DNA of 13,345 nucleotides, taken from positions 1 to 13,345 of the forward strand of contig JBOFWM010000017.1 in the NCBI GenBank assembly GCA_051653625.1, read 5' to 3'. This DNA is from SFDP01 sp051653625. GTDB taxonomy: Bacteria > Bacillota > Clostridia > Lachnospirales > Lachnospiraceae. Of this stretch, positions 6,882 through 13,345 are shown one piece after another (position 1 is the stretch's first letter; the number at the start of each line of letters is the position of its first letter). Under the pieces are notes generated by a model. It did no database searches. It was not told where the DNA came from and worked only from the letters and a program-made list of their open reading frames with translations. A program made the translations under genes and the position numbers.

Positions 6882-7652
6882 TTATTTTTCACTCTTTTCT
6901 CTTTTTTTCAAAATAGATGCAATCCATATTTTACATTTTGTAATATAAGGCTTTATGTTACTTTTTTTTCGAAAGTCTGGATACACACTATTTGTTCCTG
7001 CCCATTTATGAAATACAAATGGTTGAATCTCTTTGCCTTGTATCTCGGGTATCATATGTTCATGTCCAAAATGGATTGCAAGCTCTAAGGGTGCAAACTT
7101 CATACCCGCTTCTTCAAATAAGTGTTTGTTTCTACAACAAATAAATCCGTCCTCATTAAACCAACCTTTTTCAGAGGTCCATGGAATATTTGCCTTTCTT
7201 GGGAAATCTAACAATCGTTTGCTTCGGATGGATACGCTATTTCCTACACGACAAATATTTCCATGGATGTCGCGATAAGTAGTCGTATCTCCTTCCTTTG
7301 GCAATGGCCAAGGGGAACCAATATAATCATATTCTAAAAATTCTTGTTTAAACGATTGAGGATTTACTACGAACCCATCGTAATGTACAAGTAATACAAA
7401 TTCTGTATCAATATAATCCCCCATATTATATACCGTTTCATAATTAAATCGATCAATGTCTGTTAATTCCTCGATATATTTATACGTGATATTAGATGGA
7501 AGATTTTTTGGTTTCTTATGTGTAATGATAACTGCAGCACCAAATTCAATCTCCTGCATGCTATATTCCATTGCTTTTATCGTTTCTTGTACCAAAACAC
7601 TTGTCATGGCACATATTGTTACTTGTGGCAACTTTAATTTTTCTTTACTCAT
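6882..7652 (-). CDS. DUF5672 family protein, putative glycosyltransferase
   Basis: This 256-residue soluble protein matches DUF5672, a family of undefined activity found among glycosyltransferases in bacterial polysaccharide clusters and in some eukaryotes. Visible features are an N-terminal strand ALPQVTIC-like start (VTICAMTS, 11-18), HYDGFV (90-95) in the position of a GT-A metal motif, EYDYIGSPWPLP (107-118), a glycine turn VGNSVSIRSK (136-145), EDGFICCRN (167-175) and FGHE (195-198) before PFVFHKWAGTN (211-221). This order of motifs supports a GT-A fold. The C-terminal 30 residues are basic with an aromatic/aliphatic patch (CKIWIASILKKR). The start ATG has AGGAAAA close upstream, 15 nt after the DUF3431 gene, and the GT17-like gene follows at once. 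Transferase activity is inference from context and motifs. Confidence 0.8.
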   Translation of the reverse strand: MSKEKLKLPQVTICAMTSVLVQETIKAMEYSMQEIEFGAAVIITHKKPKNLPSNITYKYIEELTDIDRFNYETVYNMGDYIDTEFVLLVHYDGFVVNPQSFKQEFLEYDYIGSPWPLPKEGDTTTYRDIHGNICRVGNSVSIRSKRLLDFPRKANIPWTSEKGWFNEDGFICCRNKHLFEEAGMKFAPLELAIHFGHEHMIPEIQGKEIQPFVFHKWAGTNSVYPDFRKKSNIKPYITKCKIWIASILKKREKSEK

Positions 7653-7667
7653 TTTTTTCCTATTTTC

Positions 7668-8513
7668 TTATTTAATAAGTCCTAAAAATTGTCTTAGTTT
7701 TTTAAAACGTCTTGGTCGATTTTCAAATTTATACTCAATATATTCTATACACTCTTGCAATTTTTTTTGAAATTCTTCATCATCTCCATTCATCCATTCA
7801 TTTACTTCACAATTAGAAGTAAATAGAATTGGTAGTATTCTTTCCACCTGATGTGCTTCGGATGGGAAACTTGGATCCATTGCATAGTTCATAATTTTAT
7901 TTAAATTACGATAAAACGCTTTGCTATGCTTTAAGACTTGTTCTTTTCGAATAATATAACATGCACCTGGTGAAAATGTAAAATAATGAGGAATCATAGG
8001 GTTTTTATAAATAAATTTCATTAAATCATCTGTATCATTAAAATACTTCTTCGGATGATTTTCTGATTGTACAAACCAGGAATTGTTTAATTCTGTGTAC
8101 ATATTTTCAGCAGTTAAAAAGGTACTACCTATTTCATTTTTTGTTCCATCTACCTTATATTTTCCATATTTATCATAATATTGCTTTTCATCATATAAAT
8201 AGTAAAAATATTGATGATTATAGACTTGTTCGAAAAATTCTTGCGACACATGTCTACCAATCATATTTCCTTTTAATAAACAAATGACTTCTGGTAAGTC
8301 TTCGTATTGCTGCACAAAAAAATCAAAGTAGGTTGTTATATTATGCCCCGTATTTTTAATATGTTTTACATGTAACTGCAAATCTTCTAATTTCTTTTTT
8401 ATAGATGTATCATCGGAACAATCAACAATTAAATATTCCTTACAATACTTCAAAAGTTCCTCTGGAACCGTGTTATAATTATGAATCAGAAAAAAATTAT
8501 CTGTTTTTTGCAT
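7668..8513 (-). CDS. DUF3431-like protein, putative glycosyltransferase-related
   Basis: This 281-residue protein with no signal peptide or membrane segment resembles DUF3431, a family best known from fungi and found also in bacterial polysaccharide loci; no reaction is established. The recognisable core is NTGHNITTYFDFFVQQY (54-70) followed by DLPEVICLLKGN (72-83), corresponding to the family's pattern of a small-residue turn, a tyrosine helix and a hydrophobic strand. Later come YFTFSPGACYIIRKEQVL (177-194) and ERILPILF (224-231). A basic tail, RPRRFKKLRQFLGLIK, ends the protein. The start is ATG 8513, preceded by AAAGGA about 12 nt upstream, a somewhat long spacing; no better in-frame start is near. 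It follows the GT11-like gene by 18 nt and precedes DUF5672 by 15 nt. The family call is from motif memory and is moderate in certainty. Confidence 0.7.
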   Translation of the reverse strand: MQKTDNFFLIHNYNTVPEELLKYCKEYLIVDCSDDTSIKKKLEDLQLHVKHIKNTGHNITTYFDFFVQQYEDLPEVICLLKGNMIGRHVSQEFFEQVYNHQYFYYLYDEKQYYDKYGKYKVDGTKNEIGSTFLTAENMYTELNNSWFVQSENHPKKYFNDTDDLMKFIYKNPMIPHYFTFSPGACYIIRKEQVLKHSKAFYRNLNKIMNYAMDPSFPSEAHQVERILPILFTSNCEVNEWMNGDDEEFQKKLQECIEYIEYKFENRPRRFKKLRQFLGLIK

Positions 8514-8531
8514 CGCAAAATCATTCCTTTC

Positions 8532-9584
8532 CTATCTACTCATTTTTACTTTGATACGTTTTTTTATTGAGAAAAGCGCACGTACCACTAAGCTTTTTGC
8601 TCGAAAAAACTTGACATATTGCATGGCAATTTTCTTCTTTATTCCCGTATAAGGAATTTTTCTTTTTCTATCATTTTTTGTACGCATTTTGTATTCTTTT
8701 AATTCTTCTCTACACTCATCTGCCGTAAAGACTCTTCCACTGCGATCAAGATAATGGTACCCTGTATAAATGTTTTGTTCTGATGCCCAATATCCATCTG
8801 AAACATTATGTCTTGCCCAATATTTTGGTGCAATACAATATTGAATGGTATCGCTTGTAAAGATTGGAAAAAAAGAAAATGTGGAATTAGAAGCAATAAA
8901 ATAATGCGCATTTTTTATAATAGTGTAATCTTTTGATAACTCAAAATGAAACGCTTCAAGTTCTGGAAGTACTCTTTTTGCTGCAACTACATCATCTGTA
9001 ATAACCATAAATTCCATGTCTTTTCTGATTTTTTTCATATGATTTATTGCATCGATCCAATATTTTCTTCTTAAAAAAAGTTCAGGATTACTTGTATATT
9101 CTCCACCTCTTACATTTACAATACATAAATTTGGTTTTGAATATTCCATGCAATTATATTCTTCTTTCACATGGAGCCATTTCTTAATGTCATCTTGATA
9201 TGATTTGAAGTATATTTCAGATTGTAAATTCCCATAAATCAAAGTATTTTTTTTAAGTTGAAATAATTCGCTATCTTCTCCGGTAATATAACATCCTAAC
9301 GTAAGATCATGATTCGAATATGGTAAGAAAATGCGTTCTTCTTTTTCGTGATAGACTTCTAAAAAGTCTTCCTTCTTCCTCTCACATCCTGATTCTAAAT
9401 CCATAAAATACATTCCAAGATTACTATGGATATTATTTGCAAACTGAGATGCATTTAAAATAGAGAAGTCCGCTCCTAATTTTTTTGCAATTCCTCTAAT
9501 TGCAATATAACAAAATAATTGATTTCCTAATCCTTGTCCATTAAGCAACTCTGTTGCAATTGTAATTCTCTTTTTTTCTTCCAT
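8532..9584 (-). CDS. GT11-like glycosyltransferase (alpha-1,2-fucosyltransferase-related, divergent)
   Basis: This 350-residue protein has the motif order of GT11 alpha-1,2-fucosyltransferases, which move fucose from GDP-fucose to galactose or similar acceptors. Seen are GQGLGNQLFCYI (16-27), VNVRGGEY (156-163), FMVITDD (192-198) and ASNSTFSFFP (231-240). The family's usual donor motif H-x-R-R-G-D-Y reads N-V-R-G-G-E-Y here: the first Arg (R159) is kept, but the His, second Arg and Asp are replaced, so a donor other than GDP-fucose is possible. The protein is about 50 residues longer than typical bacterial GT11 enzymes because of a Lys/Arg-rich C-terminal tail from about 299 to 350. AAAAGGA lies 7 nt before the ATG, and the gene starts 13 nt after the ABC transporter. 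The superfamily assignment is strong; the sugar is uncertain. Confidence 0.82.
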   Translation of the reverse strand: MEEKKRITIATELLNGQGLGNQLFCYIAIRGIAKKLGADFSILNASQFANNIHSNLGMYFMDLESGCERKKEDFLEVYHEKEERIFLPYSNHDLTLGCYITGEDSELFQLKKNTLIYGNLQSEIYFKSYQDDIKKWLHVKEEYNCMEYSKPNLCIVNVRGGEYTSNPELFLRRKYWIDAINHMKKIRKDMEFMVITDDVVAAKRVLPELEAFHFELSKDYTIIKNAHYFIASNSTFSFFPIFTSDTIQYCIAPKYWARHNVSDGYWASEQNIYTGYHYLDRSGRVFTADECREELKEYKMRTKNDRKRKIPYTGIKKKIAMQYVKFFRAKSLVVRALFSIKKRIKVKMSR

Positions 9585-9597
9585 GTTGATCCTTTTC

Positions 9598-11340
9598 TTA
9601 TAATTTAACTTCTGTTATTTTCCCTGCATCAACTTTATATATAATATCACATTTTTCTATTGTATTTAATCTATGTGCAATAATTACCATCGTTTTCTTT
9701 CCATGAAAACTATTAATTGCATCCATAACAGCCTCTTCTGTTGTGTGGTCTAGTGCAGATGTTGCTTCATCAAACACAAGAATTTCTGGATTATGGTACA
9801 ATGCTCTTGCAATTCCAAGTCTTTGTCTTTGTCCACCAGATAATCGTATTCCACGATCTCCTATTGTTGTATCAAGTTTTTCTGGTAGTTCCATGATAAA
9901 GTCTTTTATTTGTGCTTCTTCTAATACTCTCCACACACGTTCCTCATCAATTTCTTCGTCCTTCATTCCAAAGGCAATATTATTTCGAATAGGTTCATCC
10001 ACTAAATAGATGGATTGTGGAATGTATCCTATTTGAGCAAGCCATGCTGGATATTGTTCAAATACATCGACTCCATCGCATAAAATTTCACCTGATTGTA
10101 ATTTTAATAAGCCAAGTAAAACATCTACTACCGTAGATTTTCCTGCACCCGATGGACCCATGATTCCAACCGATTTCCCATATGGAATTCTCATGGTTGC
10201 ATCATCTAAAATCTTTTTCTCTGTATTTGGATAGCAATAAACCATATTTTTTAATATAATTTCATCTTCTAATTTTAATGGATTATCAACACTTGTTTCT
10301 TCTTCTTGTTTCACACCCATTTTAGAAATCGCATCCATATTTAAATTATCATATACATAATTTAAACTTGATTGTGTATATGCTACTTCTGTTAAATATG
10401 TGTTAATACGATTTACACATGGCATAAGTCGTATTGCAGCAACTCCAAATACCATCAATGTTGCTAATAAAGACGTTACATCTTTTCCACTGACAATATA
10501 AATCATAAGATACATCAAAATGCTACAAATAAATACTGTTTCAATCAAAAGTCTTGGAATGGTATTCATTACTGAATATTTTTTTGCAATTCTTGCTCCT
10601 ATTTTTCCTGTTTCTTCATAATTATCTGCAAAAAACGATTCTCTATGGAGTACTTTTACATCTTTAATTCCATAGATTGCTTGAATTCTCCATTTTGCAA
10701 TGCGTGATTGAATGGTCTGATTTTTTGCACCTAATTTATTTAAAATCGGTTTCATAATCTTCATAATAAGAAGTGTCACAATTCCAAATATTAAAACTAA
10801 GTAAACTGTCATTTTCCAATCTGAAATAATCAGTAATGTACATAAACAGATAAATACAATGAATTCAGAAACAAGTGAAATGATGGCCATCATCATACTA
10901 AATACATTCGGAATATCACTATCTGTTAATCGAAAAACAGTTGGAATATCTGCATCAAGATAAAACTCATATGGTCTATTTAGAAATTCACGTAATACAC
11001 GACTGATTAATCTGTTTTTACTTGTATTGATAAATTTTGTTTGGTAATTCATTAAAAACAATAAGTATAAGTTTTTAAATATATATAATAACATCATAGA
11101 TATCAAGCAAAGTACAATTAACTGTGTTCCACTTTTAATATTAAGAACGTCCATAATGACAATGACATAACGATTTGAAAGCATCGAATCCATGTCCATG
11201 ATAACTGCAATAACAGGAAGTAGCGCAGATACACTTAATGTTTCTAAAATACCACTTATAAAGATCATTATTGCAAGAATTCCAATTGTAATCTTTTGTT
11301 TTTTATCAAATATATAGCTTAGTTTTTTTATTATATTCAT
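9598..11340 (-). CDS. ABC half-transporter (permease fused to ATPase), PglK/MsbA-like lipid-linked oligosaccharide flippase candidate
   Basis: This 580-residue protein has an exporter-type membrane domain (about 1-320, six hydrophobic segments, the first around 17-45) followed by an ATPase domain. The ATPase shows Walker A GPSGAGKST (395-403), Q-loop Q442 in YIPQSIYL, signature LSGGQRQRLGIARAL (500-514), Walker B ILVFDEATSALD (520-531) and the switch histidine H556. All catalytic residues are present, so it should be active as a homodimer. The N-terminal pattern with an ILETLSVSALLPV stretch (31-43) is typical of half-transporters found in polysaccharide and protein-glycosylation loci, such as PglK, which flips undecaprenyl-linked glycans. 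No Wzx flippase lies in the window, which fits that role. The start has GAAGGTG 9 nt upstream and is 18 nt after the GT-C gene. Substrate is inferred from context. Confidence 0.9.
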   Translation of the reverse strand: MNIIKKLSYIFDKKQKITIGILAIMIFISGILETLSVSALLPVIAVIMDMDSMLSNRYVIVIMDVLNIKSGTQLIVLCLISMMLLYIFKNLYLLFLMNYQTKFINTSKNRLISRVLREFLNRPYEFYLDADIPTVFRLTDSDIPNVFSMMMAIISLVSEFIVFICLCTLLIISDWKMTVYLVLIFGIVTLLIMKIMKPILNKLGAKNQTIQSRIAKWRIQAIYGIKDVKVLHRESFFADNYEETGKIGARIAKKYSVMNTIPRLLIETVFICSILMYLMIYIVSGKDVTSLLATLMVFGVAAIRLMPCVNRINTYLTEVAYTQSSLNYVYDNLNMDAISKMGVKQEEETSVDNPLKLEDEIILKNMVYCYPNTEKKILDDATMRIPYGKSVGIMGPSGAGKSTVVDVLLGLLKLQSGEILCDGVDVFEQYPAWLAQIGYIPQSIYLVDEPIRNNIAFGMKDEEIDEERVWRVLEEAQIKDFIMELPEKLDTTIGDRGIRLSGGQRQRLGIARALYHNPEILVFDEATSALDHTTEEAVMDAINSFHGKKTMVIIAHRLNTIEKCDIIYKVDAGKITEVKL

Positions 11341-11358
11341 TAACTATAACACCTTCTT

Positions 11359-12906
11359 TTACTTTTCTAGTAAATATAACTTGGCTGTAGAATCTATCAC
11401 TGGTGTTGCAATATACCCGTACGATTCGAGTGCCAAAATAATTGTATCTTTTTGTCCAGAAACAATATAAAGTTTGTCTGGAATTCCTTCTTTGTATACT
11501 TCTTGTTCTAAATAAGTTATCCATTCTTCCTCTGTATAAGATAAGGAATTTAAATTTAGGTTTGTTACAAGATTATTCCACCATGTCTCATTCCTTGTTT
11601 TTGCATTACTAAAGTAATACATAAAAGCATATCTTTGATGAAAATTAACGAATGTAGGAATTTCGTAAAGTTTTTCCTCTTCCCACATTGTTACAATCGT
11701 TCTCACATCACTTTTTCCCCAATGATCATTGATTCTTTTCACTCCATAACATGCAAATAAAAAAGCACAAACCACTAATCCAATGTGTAATAGGTACATT
11801 TTTTTATTGATAAGTGTAATGGTTTCAAAGAGGATTACAAGTATCGTAATAAACCAAATTGGGAGAATAAAAATATTATAGCGATTTCCAAACCACCCAT
11901 ATGCATAAATATTTAATGTTGTGGTGATATAATATATCATGTATATTCCAATATTACATCCTATTAAATAACGAACATTTTTTCTTTTTGTTTTTTTAAA
12001 AACTATGATACCAAGTATTATTATTGCAATACTAGATACCCATGCAATTGGAGTAAATAATTTCCAATCCCTATCATAATCGCTAATACACCATCTGAAT
12101 ACCCACATTATACTATCAAAAAAATCAAGTATAATGTTATTCCCTGTTATTTCAATAGCTTTATCAACGCCTAATGTTGAAATTTCATTCTTCATTTGTG
12201 GTTTTATAAATAATAAGAGCAATGGTACTCCCGCAGTTATACCTGCAATCAAATAAGAAAAGATACTTATTTTAAGAAGTTTCGTGTCATTTTCTTTATA
12301 TAAGTGATATAACACAGAAAAAGCCAATGGAATCATAACAAAAGCAGCACTATAATGCGTATAAATAGTAACAATACAACAGAGTACAAACAACAAAAGT
12401 CTTTTTACTGTAATTTTTTCCAACATGTGTAAATATAAATATATGGTCCAAATCAAAAACATCATCAACATGATATATTCTGAAGCTTCTTTTACATAAT
12501 ACATCACAATATAAATACTAGAAAAAGAAACTACACTTACAATGGCATATTTATAATTGCATAATGTTCGAATGACTAAATACAATCCAATAATAGCAAC
12601 AAGTCCCATGAGTACACTTGATAAACGATACCAAAACTCCCCTGTATTTACACGCAACCATAAATTCATCACCCAATTATATAGCGGTGGTTGTTGTTGA
12701 ATATGTGCAATTCTTTCATACCATGTTTCGTAAGTTGTAACGCCTCTAATCGCACCTTTTGTAGAGATTGACGTGTAGAATTCCATCGCTTCATCTTGCC
12801 ATATTGACGTTGCATTTAATTTATAAAGAGCAAGGCTTAAATAATAGATAATGCTAGCAAATAATCCGATTGCTTCTTTCTTATTATTTATAATTCTTTG
12901 TTTCAT
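11359..12906 (-). CDS. GT39/ArnT-like GT-C membrane glycosyltransferase
   Basis: This 515-residue multispanning protein resembles the PMT/ArnT group, which transfers sugars from polyprenyl-phosphate carriers on the outer face of the membrane. The first hydrophobic segment (about 12-30) is followed by SIWQDEA (34-40), whose Asp-Glu is the usual GT-C catalytic/metal site in the first outer loop. QQPPLYNWVMNLW (71-83) is the second typical motif, and GNRYNIFILPIW (340-351) resembles the late NRY-type motif. About ten membrane segments end near residue 390, followed by an outer domain of about 125 residues. ATG 12906 is preceded by AAAAGGA at a 10-nt spacing. It is the only gene here with a gap of more than 50 nt upstream. 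It may decorate the repeat unit after flipping; protein O-glycosylation is a less likely alternative. Confidence 0.85.
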   Translation of the reverse strand: MKQRIINNKKEAIGLFASIIYYLSLALYKLNATSIWQDEAMEFYTSISTKGAIRGVTTYETWYERIAHIQQQPPLYNWVMNLWLRVNTGEFWYRLSSVLMGLVAIIGLYLVIRTLCNYKYAIVSVVSFSSIYIVMYYVKEASEYIMLMMFLIWTIYLYLHMLEKITVKRLLLFVLCCIVTIYTHYSAAFVMIPLAFSVLYHLYKENDTKLLKISIFSYLIAGITAGVPLLLLFIKPQMKNEISTLGVDKAIEITGNNIILDFFDSIMWVFRWCISDYDRDWKLFTPIAWVSSIAIIILGIIVFKKTKRKNVRYLIGCNIGIYMIYYITTTLNIYAYGWFGNRYNIFILPIWFITILVILFETITLINKKMYLLHIGLVVCAFLFACYGVKRINDHWGKSDVRTIVTMWEEEKLYEIPTFVNFHQRYAFMYYFSNAKTRNETWWNNLVTNLNLNSLSYTEEEWITYLEQEVYKEGIPDKLYIVSGQKDTIILALESYGYIATPVIDSTAKLYLLEK

Positions 12907-12939
12907 CTTTTGTCTATCCTTTTATTCTTTTTTCTAGAC

Positions 12940-12969
12940 ATAATACCACATTTTCCATTTTTTTACCAA
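12940..12969 (-). promoter_or_regulatory. Possible secondary promoter before the GT-C gene
   Basis: On the minus strand, TTGGTA (12969-12964) and TATTAT (12945-12940) are separated by 18 nt, and the -10 is preceded by TG-G, the extended -10 arrangement. Expected transcription would start near 12932, leaving a leader of about 26 nt. It lies in the only sizeable gap of the cluster (12907-12962). A/T-rich background makes chance matches common, so this is tentative. Confidence 0.3.
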
Positions 12970-13345
12970 TTTTCTTCCTGCTCGTATATCAAATTATAGT
13001 CATAGTTTAAATATCGATCGTATTTCCACTGAATTCTGTCTATATAATTTTCACTTGTTACTCTTCCATTATCCTGCGAGATCCAAGTTAGAATCATAGA
13101 ATTGATCTCTGCCTTATAATGTTCTTTATCACTATAATTGAATACATTTTCTGTGATATCTGTTTCTTCTGTAAAAGAATATAACTTTATATTTTCACAT
13201 TCTAACAACATACTTGTAGCAATGGCTTCTGCCTCTAATTGTTTGACTAATGTTCCTTCTGTCACTAAAGATTCCCAATATAGGACACTATATGGCGAAA
13301 AGAAAAGTAGAAACGTAGTATCTTTATGCGCATTCACTAGAGATA
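12963..13345 (-). CDS. SGNH-like (DltD-like) polysaccharide-locus protein, C-terminal part only
   Basis: The frame is open to the window edge, so this is the C-terminal 127 codons of a longer protein; the GTG at 13337 is an internal codon, not a convincing start. After a short strand (TTFLLFFSPYS) comes YWESLVTEGTL, then a helix, and NYSDKEHY, where D-x-x-H matches the catalytic Asp-His block of SGNH hydrolase/acyltransferase folds. I recognise this pattern, FxPYSxLYW...EGTL, from uncharacterised proteins in Clostridia and Streptococcus polysaccharide loci. The catalytic Ser, Gly and Asn blocks would be upstream of the window. Such proteins are suspected to add or remove acyl groups on surface glycans, often with a membrane O-acyltransferase. 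The gene ends 56 nt before the GT-C gene. The family call is moderate; the role is inferred. Confidence 0.6.
   Translation of the reverse strand, partial: SLVNAHKDTTFLLFFSPYSVLYWESLVTEGTLVKQLEAEAIATSMLLECENIKLYSFTEETDITENVFNYSDKEHYKAEINSMILTWISQDNGRVTSENYIDRIQWKYDRYLNYDYNLIYEQEENW

Noticed and set aside
6881..6892. GTG start at 6892 for the GT17-like gene.
   Set aside because: It adds four residues before the conserved family start and has no good ribosome binding site. It remains possible because the ATG also lacks a strong one.
8699..8911. Minus-strand open frame in another frame of the GT11-like gene.
   Set aside because: It is fully nested in a gene with clear GT11 motifs and has no family resemblance.
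11306..11524. Minus-strand frame spanning the GT-C/ABC junction.
   Set aside because: It overlaps both genes in another frame and its translation shows no domain or plausible start signal.
1..13345. CRISPR arrays, tRNA or rRNA genes, riboswitches.
   Set aside because: No regularly spaced direct repeats, cloverleaf-like segments or long structured leaders were seen; almost all the DNA is coding.

Overview
The window is a low-GC (by eye about 30% G+C), A/T-homopolymer-rich bacterial segment with every gene on the minus strand. The gene families, the strong AGGAG-type ribosome binding sites and the IS607-type recombinase fit a Bacillota (Firmicutes) organism, plausibly a gut or animal-associated Clostridia/Erysipelotrichia-like bacterium. 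The sequence alone does not fix the genus. Transcription runs from high to low coordinates.

Positions 13345 to 169 are one tightly packed surface-polysaccharide (capsule/exopolysaccharide) locus whose upstream part lies outside the window. In transcription order it holds: the C-terminal part of an SGNH-like protein (partial); a GT39/GT-C-type membrane glycosyltransferase; a PglK/MsbA-like ABC half-transporter; a divergent GT11 (fucosyltransferase-like) enzyme; a DUF3431 protein; a DUF5672 protein; a GT17-like protein; a GT2 glycosyltransferase; a Wzy-like polymerase; a WbaP/CpsE-like initiating sugar-phosphate transferase; and two GT4 glycosyltransferases. Gaps are 0-18 nt or overlaps (up to 59 nt), except for 55 nt after the SGNH-like gene, where a possible secondary promoter lies.

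Inferred working model: the initiating transferase loads the first sugar-1-phosphate onto undecaprenyl phosphate. The GT4, GT2, GT11 and GT17 enzymes, and perhaps the DUF3431 and DUF5672 proteins, extend the lipid-linked unit on the cytoplasmic face. The ABC half-transporter (or a Wzx outside the window) flips it. The GT-C enzyme may add a branch sugar outside the membrane, and the Wzy-like protein polymerises the units. The SGNH-like protein may modify the glycan with an acyl group. The number of transferases suggests a large, branched repeat unit.

Positions 1-168 hold the start of a second unit: the first 27 codons of an IS607-family serine recombinase (tnpA), with a 168-84 leader containing iterated TTTATAC motifs and a hairpin that buries the tnpA ribosome binding site. 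This marks the distal edge of the polysaccharide locus as a mobile-element junction.

I found no rRNA, tRNA, CRISPR array or strong intrinsic terminator. There is no gene-free stretch longer than 300 bases. The most interesting points are the cotranslated trio of poorly characterised, eukaryote-like transferase families (GT17/DUF5672/DUF3431), the basic tails shared by five consecutive soluble transferases, the altered donor-site motif of the GT11 homologue, and the hairpin at the IS607 end.
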